This document shows positions 1-8,309 of a stretch of DNA of 53,662 bases, piece after piece; position 1 is the stretch's first letter; each line of letters opens with the position of its first letter. The position numbers were made by a program, and so were the translations under genes. The notes under the pieces were generated by a model that saw nothing but the letters and a program-made list of their open reading frames with translations, had not been told where the DNA came from and searched no databases. The DNA comes from Halarsenatibacter silvermanii (GTDB lineage Bacteria; Bacillota; Halanaerobiia; Halanaerobiales; Halarsenatibacteraceae), in the NCBI RefSeq assembly GCF_900103135.1, contig NZ_FNGO01000017.1, positions 1-53,662 of the forward strand. The letters are read 5' to 3'.

Positions 1-261
1 GAAGATTTTGAAGAAACTTATCATAAGCGCTATATCGTTGAAAGAAAGATAGCTGAGTTATTCTTTAGACACGGCATGAGGCAGGCTCGATTTTTTGGCA
101 AACGCAAAATAGAGTTCCAGATGATGTGTAAAGCTTTAGCAGTAAACATAAAAAGACTGCCTAAACTGTTAAGCAGTGCGCCAGGAGTATGTCTCAAGAA
201 GGTAAAAAAGGTACTTGGAAGCGGAAATAATGAGAAAAAGGCCACTAAATCGACAGTATAA
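1..261 (+). CDS. Transposase, C-terminal part (partial)
   Basis: The frame is open from base 1, so the gene begins left of the window; about 86 codons remain. The residues KRYIVERKIAEL, then GMRQARFFGKRK and AVNIKRL, match the C-terminal end of DDE transposases of the IS1182 type, where the last catalytic Glu lies in a Y-x-x-E-x-K-I-A-E context and is followed by an RQARYFGRRK-like motif. The protein ends in a Lys-rich tail at a TAA. It would catalyse movement of the IS element whose right end is at about 354. Whether the whole transposase is intact cannot be seen. Confidence 0.75.
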   Translation, partial: EDFEETYHKRYIVERKIAELFFRHGMRQARFFGKRKIEFQMMCKALAVNIKRLPKLLSSAPGVCLKKVKKVLGSGNNEKKATKSTV

Positions 262-354
262 ATGCTGCTTGTGTTTTATTTTTTCGCCTCAAACATTTTT
301 TCGAGAAATTATCGCATATTTTATTTTCAAAGAACGAGGTTTTTCAACGGTCTC
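1..354 (+). mobile_element. Right end of an IS element (IS1182-like)
   Basis: This stretch holds a transposase C-terminus that is open from base 1, a short non-coding tail, and a likely terminal repeat, tttttcaacggtctc, at 340-354. From 355 the reading frame turns at once into conserved sodium:solute symporter sequence, so the element most likely ends at 354. The family is assigned from the transposase tail and from my recollection that IS1182-type ends resemble gagaCcGTTGAAAAA. The left end lies outside the window, so the inverted repeat and the target duplication cannot be checked here. Confidence 0.65.
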
Positions 355-1470
355 CTAGCCCCAAATACTCCCTGGTGGCTTGTGGGAGCGCTGGGTGTTT
401 TGACCGGCTTTGTCATTCTCAGTTATTATTCCGTGATTGGAGGCTGGTCCATTCATTACATCGTCGAGTCGGTAACGGGACTGACGCCGGAGATGAATTA
501 TCCTGAAATATTCAATCAACATATCACTCAGGTGGGTATACCCATCTTCTATCATGCGATCTTTATGGCTATATGTGTTTCGATAATAGCCTCCGGTGTT
601 GTCAATGGAATTCAGAAGGCTGTTAAGACGCTGATGCCCATCCTTTTCATTCTGCTGGTTGTTTTGATCTTCCGATCGCTAACCCTCGAGGGAGCAGGCG
701 AAGGCCTGGCTTATTATCTTTCTCCTGATTGGGGTGCCGTTACCGCGGGGACTTTATCCTCTGCCGTCGGTCAGGCTTTCTTCACGCTGAGCCTGGGTAT
801 GGGAGCGATTATAACTTATGGAAGTTATCTCTCCCAGGAGGATAATATAGGTGACAATGCCGCCTACGTTGTTGGGCTCGATACTCTTATCGCTGTTATG
901 GCCGGTTTTGCCATTTTCCCCGCCGTTTTTGCCCTCGGACTCGATCCGGCGACAGGTCCAGGTTTGACCTTTGTAACTCTGCCGGCTGTTTTCGGTGAAA
1001 TGCCTCTGGGAAGTTTCTTTGGCTTTTTATTCTTCCTGCTTTTGACCATTGCTGCTGTAACCTCGGCTATATCGCTGCTCGAGGTCGTTACAGCCTGGCT
1101 GGTAGATGAGAAGAGATGGGACCGGGCCAAGGCCGCTGTGACCCTCGGCATCATAATATTCCTGGTAGGTATACCTCCGGTTTTGGGCTACAGTGCCTGG
1201 GCTGGCTTTACCGATGTGAATCCTCTGGGTATGGATATTCTCGATACCTATGATTTCTTTGCTGATACTGTCTTCCTTCCTCTGGGAGGTCTTCTGACCG
1301 CTATATTTGTGGGTTATGTTTATAAAGCTCAAAATGTGGTCGATGAAGCCAACAGGGTCGAAGGTAAGATTAAGATCGGCAGCTGGTACGGTTTCTTAAT
1401 ACGCTATGTTATCCCCGTTGCCATAGCCATAGTACTGGTCATAGGAATATATGAAGGTTTGGCCGGATAA
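262..1470 (+). pseudogene. Sodium-dependent (NSS family) transporter, 5'-truncated by the IS
   Basis: From codon 355 the protein reads LAPNTPWWLVGALGVLTGF and continues through about nine hydrophobic segments to a natural end. This is the pattern of neurotransmitter:sodium symporter (SNF) family amino-acid transporters. Members are normally about 440-500 residues long and begin with a conserved TM1 (GSAIGLGNIWRFPY-like) that holds sodium and substrate ligands. TM1-TM2, roughly 85-90 residues, are missing here. The first 31 codons of the open frame (262-354) are IS-derived and not conserved. With TM1 gone the product should not transport, so I call it a pseudogene. It may be recent, since the remaining frame is undamaged. 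Confidence 0.8.
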
Positions 1471-1553
1471 CGTCGGATCAGGCGGGGTTTAAATTAAAAC
1501 TCCGCAGGTAAAATCAAAAAATAATAGCTGTGATACATCTTTGAGACATAATA

Positions 1554-1590
1554 AACCCCCGGTGCTGGTCCCTATCCGGGGGTTTTCAGC
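1554..1590. terminator. Rho-independent terminator between convergent genes
   Basis: AACCCCCGG at 1554-1562 pairs with CCGGGGGTT at 1576-1584. The hairpin sits between the symporter remnant (plus strand) and the DUF523 gene (minus strand). The right arm runs into TT and the left side is A-rich, so it could serve both directions. Confidence 0.7.
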
Positions 1591-1597
1591 TTTTTAT

Positions 1598-2635
1598 TTA
1601 TTTTTCAATGAAAGGATCGGGAGCGGTGTATTTCGATCTGAGGTCAGAGGCCAGATCATGAGGAAAGGGTTTCAAAAACTTCTGTTTCAGCAGATAATCA
1701 TTATTGAGTTTTTCAGCTCGATTCAAAAGCCAGTTCTGCATCTCATGATAATTATTCCGGCCATGTCTAAATTCTTCGACCATCTGTAGAAACTTCTGGC
1801 GGTCTTCATCAGAAATTTCTTCGGTTATATGGCCGAAACCATGCAATACGACGTTTTTCCATTTTCCCCGGGTAAGGCGCCCGGAAAAACAGTCGATAAA
1901 CTTTTTCAGATATTTTCTCTTCAGCTCAGATTCACTGTATTCTTTCTGCCGGGCCACAATTCTGCCCAGTTCGTCAACACCCTGCTGGTCAAATCCCAGC
2001 AGCATAAGCTTATAGTCGGCCTGAAATTCATGCAGACCGGCGATAGAGAAATCATCAAGCAGCAGCAGCCAGTCGTGAAGGGCGTATATTTTGGTGAGAA
2101 AGCGATAGAGTTTCTTCGGCTTTTTGATATCTTTCTCATCGATGATCGGCAAAAAAGGATCATGTCGGGCTGCCAGGGCGGGCAGAAATCCTGAAGTTCT
2201 GCCGGCCGGCTGAGAAGATCCCGGTCGGTAAAATTTACAGCTCTCGGGGCCGCAGGTGGGCGATCGGCTCTTCAATATCATACCGGCCAGATAAGGATTA
2301 CTCCGCAGATAGCGCAGGCATTTCATTCTTATCTTCCGATGCCAGAATTTTTGGGCGGCCGGCTGATACAGCAGCATTTTTCCCTCTCTTCTCTTCCAGA
2401 GTTTTATGGGAGGGCGGGGAGAATTCAAACCCAGTTCGGTCTCAGGACATACCGGCACTACCCGCAGATGGTCTGTCAGCACCTGAACTTCCTCACTGGT
2501 GATAATCTTCCCGTCGTAGCGGCAATCCCTCCCCAGAAGACAGCTGCTGATCAGGACGACGGGAGAATCAGGAGAGCTGTTCCCGTCGATTTCCGGTGAC
2601 GAAATCTCTTTCAATTCCGGCTTGAGAGATGTCAA
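1598..2635 (-). CDS. DUF523 (TudS-like) / DUF1722 fusion protein
   Basis: A 345-residue protein with two domains. Residues about 25-165 are DUF523, with conserved cysteines in SSCLLGRDCRYDG, VPVCPE and SPTCG. The family includes TudS, a [4Fe-4S] enzyme that removes sulfur from thiouracil. Residues about 170-320 are DUF1722 (YbgA-like), of unknown function. The TTG start at 2635 is favoured by a near-perfect Shine-Dalgarno, AAGGAGGTGA, 7-8 bases upstream. The gene stands alone on the minus strand. Thiouracil desulfuration is suggested for the N-terminal half by family only; the true substrate is unknown. Confidence 0.85.
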   Translation of the reverse strand: MTSLKPELKEISSPEIDGNSSPDSPVVLISSCLLGRDCRYDGKIITSEEVQVLTDHLRVVPVCPETELGLNSPRPPIKLWKRREGKMLLYQPAAQKFWHRKIRMKCLRYLRSNPYLAGMILKSRSPTCGPESCKFYRPGSSQPAGRTSGFLPALAARHDPFLPIIDEKDIKKPKKLYRFLTKIYALHDWLLLLDDFSIAGLHEFQADYKLMLLGFDQQGVDELGRIVARQKEYSESELKRKYLKKFIDCFSGRLTRGKWKNVVLHGFGHITEEISDEDRQKFLQMVEEFRHGRNNYHEMQNWLLNRAEKLNNDYLLKQKFLKPFPHDLASDLRSKYTAPDPFIEK

Positions 2636-2809
2636 ATCTGTTTCACCTCCTTATCCTTTTGAATTAATTATTCTTTACTGAAGATTGATTCCCTTTAAAT
2701 GGATTAATCGGGCAGGTTTTTTGCATCGGGACTAGAATTATAAAATTACGGAGTTTATAAAGAGCTTGAAAATTATATTGCCAGGTAATTTCGGGGAGGT
2801 TTACATGCC

Positions 2810-3289
2810 ATAACTTCGGATAAAAGCAGCGATAAAATCGGACGCTCTCGAGGTAACCGCTCTTCCGGCAAAACAGGAAAATCCAGAAATTCGCAAAGAT
2901 CAACCAGACCCCGTCGTTCCGGAGAGAGTTTTAAAAGTCATCTCCAGGAAGTCGAAAAAAAGCAGGTCAGAGAACAGCTCGATCAGCTGCTGGAGGCGGT
3001 GGACGAACAGGGGAGAAAGTTACGGGAGTCGATGGAAAAAGAGGATATGATCGCCTATAAGAGGAAGGTTAAAGAATATCTGCGTTTTGTACAGCAGGAA
3101 ATTTCCCGGGCCCGAAAATCACACAGCTGGGATAAACAGGGGAATTTAAAAACTTACACCATCATCGAGAAGATCAACAGCAGGCTGGAAGAACTGCACC
3201 GGGAATTTTTTGCCGAACAGTCTGATTCGCTCGAGATAGTCGATAAACTGGATGAGATCAGGGGCTTGATGCTGGATCTATACATTTAG
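2810..3289 (+). CDS. YaaR-like (DUF327) protein
   Basis: The C-terminal two thirds match the YaaR/DUF327 family: an EQLDQLLEAVDEQG helix, KRKVKEYLRFVQQ, and a conserved end DKLDEIRGLMLDLYI. YaaR is a small protein of unknown function, about 146 residues in Bacillus. The first standard start codon is GTG 2999, which would drop about 60 residues, including the family's core start. The frame is open back to 2789, and a good GGGGAGG (2793-2799) lies before an in-frame ATA at 2810. An ATG at 2805 is out of frame (ATG-CCA-TAA). The start is therefore either ATA, or ATG with a one-base loss just after it. If the start is GTG 2999 the protein has 96 residues. The N-terminus is Ser/Arg/Lys-rich. Confidence 0.7.
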   Translation: MTSDKSSDKIGRSRGNRSSGKTGKSRNSQRSTRPRRSGESFKSHLQEVEKKQVREQLDQLLEAVDEQGRKLRESMEKEDMIAYKRKVKEYLRFVQQEISRARKSHSWDKQGNLKTYTIIEKINSRLEELHREFFAEQSDSLEIVDKLDEIRGLMLDLYI

Positions 3290-3307
3290 CCGGGGTGAGG
3301 AGTGACC

Positions 3308-5638
3308 ATGAAATTAAGCAGCTATCTCTCTAAATTAAGATTACATAATTTTTTTAAATCACAGCCTCAGGCACCTTTTAAATTTTGTCTGATAGTGGGA
3401 TTGAGCTTTATTCTTCTGATGCTGTCGGTCCTGCCAGCCGGGGTTTCGGCCGAAGACTTTGGGCCGGAAATATATTACCAGGATGATAATGTAACCGCTG
3501 AACTGGAGCCAGTTATGGAGGAAAGCAGTCCGCTGGTTGCAGCCCGACAGCTGGCCGATATCATCGGAGCTGAGCTCACATGGGAGGAATCACTGGAAAT
3601 AGTGGATTTAGAGCGCGATGATTTTTTGGTCAGATTGATGATGGGCAGCGGATATATTCAGGCCAATGACAGCACCCGCCTTTCTCCTCTGGAACCTAAA
3701 ATACTGGACGGGACAGGTTATGTGCCCTTGATGGAAGTCATGAGCTCTTTTGGCTATCAGATCAGCAGGGAAATTGCCGGCGATGAAATTGAATCCTTCC
3801 AAATTTACCGGCCTGAAACCGAACTTGAGGAGATTTTCTGGGCGGCTGACGGCAGACAGCTTGTTTTTGATATGGACGAAATTACTCCTTACAGAGTTAT
3901 AGAAACCGAAGAGGAAGGCAATATTACTATCGAGATAGATAGTGCAGCTCTGGCACCGGATTATGTCGATAATGCTTCCGACCGCAATTTTAATATTAGA
4001 GCGAGAGAGGATGAAGAGGAAAACAGAGTCCGTGTGACGATCTCCGGCCCCGAAGAACTTCCCTACCGGCGTGATGGGGGAGTTGACGAGCTGGCCGGGA
4101 ATCTGGTGGTGGATTTTCTCCCCCGGTTAACCGATATATCCTGGGATGAAGAGGAAGGAATTAGCATCAAATCCAATGACCATCTGCCGGAGCCGGAGCT
4201 GCAGATGCTGGAAAATCCGCGCAGGTTTGTGGTCGATATACCCGATATGATGAATAGTTCTATCGATTTAGAAATTGAGGATAATCCCTACATAGAGAAT
4301 GTGCGCAAAAGTCAGTTCAAAAATGATCCTCCTACAGTCAGAGTGGTCTTTGATCTCAAGGATGAAGCTCATCTCTCGCATGAGCGAGTGGAAGATGAAC
4401 AAAAATTTGTTTTTCAGCCGGTCAGCAGGGTGGAAAGCGGCCGGGTTCATGATCTGGAGATACTGGAAGACGGCTTTTCTTTCATTACGGATGAGGATAT
4501 AGAGCCGGAAATATTTGCGACAGGAAATCCGACGCGTCTGGTAGTCAGTATGTTCAATACTGATCCAGGAGAAAATTTTCCCGAGGAGCATTATCCTGAA
4601 GGGGAGATGATTTCGGAGATACACACCACAATTCATGAGTCCAACACCACCCGACTAGTTGCTGAATTTGAAGAGAAGGTGGGCTATAACTGGAGTTCGG
4701 AGGAAATTGAAGAAGGGGGATATTTACATCGCATAGAATTTGCCGATGTTCTGGAAAAGCTGGATTTGAGCGAACAGCCGGGCAGTTTTGGTTTCGATAT
4801 TGAGCTTTCCAGCGAAATGTCCTATGAAGTAAAGGAATATGAGAATCCCCGCAGGCTGGCAGTTGATATTCCCGGTCTGTCTGAAGGGGAAGAGGAGATA
4901 GAACTGCCCGAGCCCAAAGGATTTGTGGAGGATATCAGAATGGGCAGATACGATGGTGAGGAAGGTGATACCCTTCGTATCGTGCTGGAGCTGAATGAAT
5001 TTTACGGTTATCAGGTCATGTCACCCGAAGAAACCGATAGAATTTCTCTGGCTTTGAATAGGGACGTCGAAGATCGCCAGGAAAACCTGGTGGTAATAGA
5101 TCCCGGTCACGGAGGCTTTGATCCCGGGGCGGTGGCCAGCAGCGGACTGGAAGAAAAAGAAGTAGCACTGGCCATCTCAAAGTATATGAATGAACTATTG
5201 CAGGAAGAGGGATATGATGTTATCATGACCAGGCGAGGAGATCAATTTCTGGGTCTGTATGAGCGGGTTGAGATGGCCAATAACAGCAATGCCAGCCTTT
5301 TTGTCAGTGTGCATTCCAATGCTGCTCCCCGTTCGGCGGTTAGTGGGCTGGAAACTTATTATGCTCCCGGCCGGAAAGCTGACAGCTATGACCTCGCCCG
5401 GCAGCTGCAGAGCACTATGGCGGCTGAACTGCCTTTGACCGATAGAGGGGTTAAAGAAGATAACTTTACCGTTATCAGAGACACTGAAATGCCCTCTGTT
5501 CTGCTGGAGATAGGCTTTCTTTCCAATCCCGATGATGCTGAGCTTTTAGAGCAGGATGATTTTCGGGAGAAGGCAGCTGAATCGGCAGTGACAGGCATAA
5601 TTAATTATCTTGAAGGCAGCAGAAATGGGGTGGAATAG
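3308..5638 (+). CDS. N-acetylmuramoyl-L-alanine amidase with AMIN domains
   Basis: A 776-residue secreted cell-wall hydrolase. Residues about 20-47 are a hydrophobic signal segment ending near VSAED. A copper-amine-oxidase-N-like domain follows (about 60-160), then several repeats of the AMIN type with the recurring NPRRxVVDIP-like motif. The C-terminal 180 residues form an Amidase_3 domain: VVIDPGHGGFDPGA holds the first zinc His, EKEVALAISK the Glu, SVHSNA the second His, and VLLEIGFLSN the catalytic Glu. It should cleave the bond between MurNAc and L-Ala. ATG 3308 is chosen over GTG 3302 because GAGGAG lies only a few bases before it. The next gene starts directly after the stop. Confidence 0.9.
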   Translation: MKLSSYLSKLRLHNFFKSQPQAPFKFCLIVGLSFILLMLSVLPAGVSAEDFGPEIYYQDDNVTAELEPVMEESSPLVAARQLADIIGAELTWEESLEIVDLERDDFLVRLMMGSGYIQANDSTRLSPLEPKILDGTGYVPLMEVMSSFGYQISREIAGDEIESFQIYRPETELEEIFWAADGRQLVFDMDEITPYRVIETEEEGNITIEIDSAALAPDYVDNASDRNFNIRAREDEEENRVRVTISGPEELPYRRDGGVDELAGNLVVDFLPRLTDISWDEEEGISIKSNDHLPEPELQMLENPRRFVVDIPDMMNSSIDLEIEDNPYIENVRKSQFKNDPPTVRVVFDLKDEAHLSHERVEDEQKFVFQPVSRVESGRVHDLEILEDGFSFITDEDIEPEIFATGNPTRLVVSMFNTDPGENFPEEHYPEGEMISEIHTTIHESNTTRLVAEFEEKVGYNWSSEEIEEGGYLHRIEFADVLEKLDLSEQPGSFGFDIELSSEMSYEVKEYENPRRLAVDIPGLSEGEEEIELPEPKGFVEDIRMGRYDGEEGDTLRIVLELNEFYGYQVMSPEETDRISLALNRDVEDRQENLVVIDPGHGGFDPGAVASSGLEEKEVALAISKYMNELLQEEGYDVIMTRRGDQFLGLYERVEMANNSNASLFVSVHSNAAPRSAVSGLETYYAPGRKADSYDLARQLQSTMAAELPLTDRGVKEDNFTVIRDTEMPSVLLEIGFLSNPDDAELLEQDDFREKAAESAVTGIINYLEGSRNGVE

Positions 5639-6241
5639 ATGCTGTTTTTAAAGGCCAGGCGCCAAAGATTGGCGGTTATAGTTGTGCTCATCCTGATTTT
5701 TTCTTTGTCGGTTTTTGTGCTGCAGAGAGAAGAATATACTCCGGTCGATCCCGAAGAAGAACATGAGGTGGAGCTTTTTTTCTCAACTTCTGATGGTATG
5801 TATCTCGACACCGAAGTCAGAACAATTCCGGGGGAGGATTTTTACCTGCAGGTTCTGCAGGAATTAATAGAGGGACCGGAAAGCGATGAATTAGGTCCCA
5901 CCATGCCGGAAGACAGCGAGGTTATTTCTCTTGAACATGACAGTGGAGATGAAAGGCTGGTTGTAAATTTTAATGAGGACTGGCAGTTGAATCACTGGGG
6001 CGGCAGTACCGGTGAGCGGCTTACGATATATTCTGCGGTCAACACCCTGAGCCTTCTGCCCGGAGTCAGCGAAGTCGGATTTGAGATAGAAGGAGAGGAA
6101 GTATCCAGCCTGGCCGGTCATCTCGATCTCACCGCTTCCTATGAATTTTCAGAGGATATAGTCAGGCAGGATGAGCCGGAAAGCAGAGATAATGAGGAAT
6201 ATGATATCGAAATAGAAGATACAGAGGAGAATTCTCTATAA
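5639..6241 (+). CDS. GerMN-domain lipoprotein-like or membrane-anchored protein
   Basis: A 200-residue protein with one N-terminal membrane segment (about residues 10-28) and a GerMN domain (about 45-165: VELFFSTSDGMYLDTEVR, LQELIEGPES, VNFNEDW, AVNTLSLLPGVSEVGFEIEG). It ends in an acidic tail. GerMN domains occur in the spore-germination protein GerM and in many non-sporulation surface proteins; they are thought to bind cell-wall components. The ATG follows the amidase TAG stop without a gap, so the two are translated as a pair and probably act together at the cell wall. No lipobox cysteine is seen, so it is anchored rather than lipidated. Confidence 0.8.
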   Translation: MLFLKARRQRLAVIVVLILIFSLSVFVLQREEYTPVDPEEEHEVELFFSTSDGMYLDTEVRTIPGEDFYLQVLQELIEGPESDELGPTMPEDSEVISLEHDSGDERLVVNFNEDWQLNHWGGSTGERLTIYSAVNTLSLLPGVSEVGFEIEGEEVSSLAGHLDLTASYEFSEDIVRQDEPESRDNEEYDIEIEDTEENSL

Positions 6242-6287
6242 GAAATTGCTGCACAGATTTATTTTATCGATATTATTTTTTGGCTGC

Positions 6288-6312
6288 GGCTGCCTTTTCG
6301 GGCAGCCCTTTA
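6288..6312 (+). terminator. Hairpin after the GerMN gene
   Basis: GGCTGCC (6288-6294) pairs with GGCAGCC (6301-6307) around a 6-base loop and is followed by cttta. The T-run is short, so it is a weak intrinsic terminator. Confidence 0.5.
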
Positions 6313-6320
6313 ACCTGTGC

Positions 6321-6329
6321 TGGTATAAT
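6321..6329 (+). promoter_or_regulatory. Extended -10 promoter for the glutamate mutase operon
   Basis: TGGTATAAT is a perfect extended -10 element (TGnTATAAT). No good -35 lies 17 bases upstream, as is usual for this class. It sits just after the preceding hairpin and about 70 bases before the glmS start. Confidence 0.55.
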
Positions 6330-6397
6330 CAGACTGTCTTTACAGCTGGTTAATTGAATATGAAGGCTGGAGATCGTAAATCTGGGGGGTTAAAAAG

Positions 6398-6859
6398 TTG
6401 AAAGAGCAGAATGGAAACGACGGTGAACAGGATGATATTACCGTGGTATTAGGGGTGATAGGCTCCGATGTTCACGCCATCGGCAATCAAATTCTGGAGA
6501 GGGCCCTGGAAGAAAACGGCATAAAACCGGTTAATATAGGAGTTATGGCTTCCCAGGAGGAGTTTGTCGATGCTGCCATAGAGACAGATGCCGATGCCAT
6601 CTGGGTTTCCTCTCTTTACGGGCACGGTGAAATCGACTGCCGGGGGCTGAGAGAAAAACTGGAAGAACGGGGCATCGGTGATGTTATCATGTACATCGGC
6701 GGCAATCTCGTCATCGGCAAAAAAAGCTGGGAGGAAGTGGAAAAACTTTATCTCGATATGGGTTTTGACAGGGTTTATTCATCCGACACCCAGCCGCAGG
6801 AAGCCATCGATGATCTCCGCGAAGATCTGTCGGCCGCCGGCGATGTCTCGGGGGGTTAA
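6398..6859 (+). CDS. glmS: Methylaspartate (glutamate) mutase, sigma subunit
   Basis: A 153-residue B12-binding subunit of glutamate mutase, which turns L-glutamate into (2S,3S)-3-methylaspartate. The base-off/His-on cobalamin motif DxHxxG is present as SDVHAIGN near residue 25-30. [11 protein letters not shown] and IGGNLVIG are the other conserved loops of the cobalamin-binding fold. The length is a little more than the usual 137 because of an acidic N-terminal extension. TTG 6398 is used; a GGGGGG tract lies about 10 bases before it. It is the first gene of the cluster, followed after 4 bases by glmL. Confidence 0.93.
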   Translation: MKEQNGNDGEQDDITVVLGVIGSDVHAIGNQILERALEENGIKPVNIGVMASQEEFVDAAIETDADAIWVSSLYGHGEIDCRGLREKLEERGIGDVIMYIGGNLVIGKKSWEEVEKLYLDMGFDRVYSSDTQPQEAIDDLREDLSAAGDVSGG

Positions 6860-6863
6860 TTTT

Positions 6864-8309
6864 ATGGCTCCGCCTGAAACGGCACTCACCATCGATATAG
6901 GCAGCACCTTCACCAAGGCCAGATTATTCGATCTGGATAAAATTGAACTGGTGGCCGCCTCTCAATCACCGACTACCGTGGAAAAAGATATAAATGTTGG
7001 TATCAACAGGGCTCTGGACAGAATTCCTGACTGGAAAAAAGCAGGGATAAAACTGGCCTGCAGCAGCGCTGCCGGCGGATTGAAAATAGTGGCCAGTGGA
7101 CTTGTAAAAAATCTCACCACCGAGGCGGCCCGCCGGGCGGCTTTAGGAGCCGGGGGCAGACTGGTGGGTACTTTTTGTTATGAACTGACCGATGAGGATA
7201 TCGAAGATATGGAGGCTCATTCTCCCGATATCCTGCTGCTGGCCGGCGGCACAGATGGAGGCGAAAAAGAGATCGTCCTGCAAAACGCCGAGAAAATAGC
7301 CGGTTCTGAACTCGATCAGCCTGTGATTTTTGCCGGAAATCGGAGCATAAAATCTCAGGTCGCCCGTAAATTTTCCCGGGCCGGCCAGAAACATCATATC
7401 GTCGATAATGTGATGCCAGAAGTGGGAGAGCTAAAGATAGAGCCCACCCGGGAGAAGATTCGGGAGGTGTTTCTGGACAGAATCGTTCGGGCCCGGGGGC
7501 TGGATCGGGTTAAAGAAATTGTGGATAGAGTTGTAATGCCCACGCCCGCAGCAGTGCTGAATTCAGCCTCTCTGCTGCAGGAAGGTGCCGGCAGCGTTGA
7601 AGGTCTGGGGGAGCTTATGATAATCGATATAGGCGGGGCGACCACCGATGTTCATTCGGCCGCCGACGGCAGACCTGAGGATGAAAGTCTCATTCAGCGG
7701 GGACTGGAGGAACCATTTTTGAAGCGCACCGTCGAGGGAGATATAGGACTGCGCTATTCGGCCGGCTCGCTGGTTGAGGTGAGCAGCACCGAGAGACTGT
7801 CAGATCTTTATGAAAATATCTATCAGGATGAGTTTCCCGCCGATAAATTATATGATTATGTGGAAGCTATCGTAGAGAGACCGGACAGTCTGCCAGAAGG
7901 CGAGCTGGAGCAAAGATTTGATATTGTTCTGGCCTGCGAAGCGGTGAGAATTGCCAGTTCCCGACATGCGGGCGAAGTTTCTTCTGTTTATACTCCCCAG
8001 GGGGAGGAATACGTACTCAGAGGCAAAGACCTATCCGGTATAGATTCCGTTATAGGTACAGGTGGTATAATGGCGATGAGTTCCGAACCGGGAGCGATAC
8101 TTTCAGGTGCCAGGTATGAAAACCAGCTCAGTCCGGAAACCCTGACTCCGCGTGATCCCCGGCTTTATCTCGATGAAAATTATCTGCTGCCTGTGCTGGG
8201 ATTGTTGGGAGAGGAAAGAAAAGAAGAGAGCATCCAGCTCATGAAAAAATATATCATCAGCCTTAAATCAAGGGGAGGCCAATTAACAGATGGAGTCACT
8301 CAAAAATAA
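6864..8309 (+). CDS. glmL: Glutamate mutase reactivating factor GlmL/MutL
   Basis: A 481-residue ASKHA-fold ATPase found between the two mutase subunit genes. LTIDIGSTFTKARLF (about residue 8-22) is the phosphate-1 loop, and MIIDIGGATTDVHS (about 250) the phosphate-2 loop. GlmL is thought to swap damaged cobalamin out of glutamate mutase using ATP. ATG 6864 is chosen because a GGGGG tract precedes it and homologues begin near here; the open frame upstream only shadows glmS. Its 3' end overlaps glmE by 20 bases, so translation is coupled. Confidence 0.9.
   Translation: MAPPETALTIDIGSTFTKARLFDLDKIELVAASQSPTTVEKDINVGINRALDRIPDWKKAGIKLACSSAAGGLKIVASGLVKNLTTEAARRAALGAGGRLVGTFCYELTDEDIEDMEAHSPDILLLAGGTDGGEKEIVLQNAEKIAGSELDQPVIFAGNRSIKSQVARKFSRAGQKHHIVDNVMPEVGELKIEPTREKIREVFLDRIVRARGLDRVKEIVDRVVMPTPAAVLNSASLLQEGAGSVEGLGELMIIDIGGATTDVHSAADGRPEDESLIQRGLEEPFLKRTVEGDIGLRYSAGSLVEVSSTERLSDLYENIYQDEFPADKLYDYVEAIVERPDSLPEGELEQRFDIVLACEAVRIASSRHAGEVSSVYTPQGEEYVLRGKDLSGIDSVIGTGGIMAMSSEPGAILSGARYENQLSPETLTPRDPRLYLDENYLLPVLGLLGEERKEESIQLMKKYIISLKSRGGQLTDGVTQK

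Noticed and set aside
6678-6863. Upstream extension of glmL
   Set aside because: It overlaps glmS in another frame, with no conserved residues; ATG 6864 has its own ribosome site.
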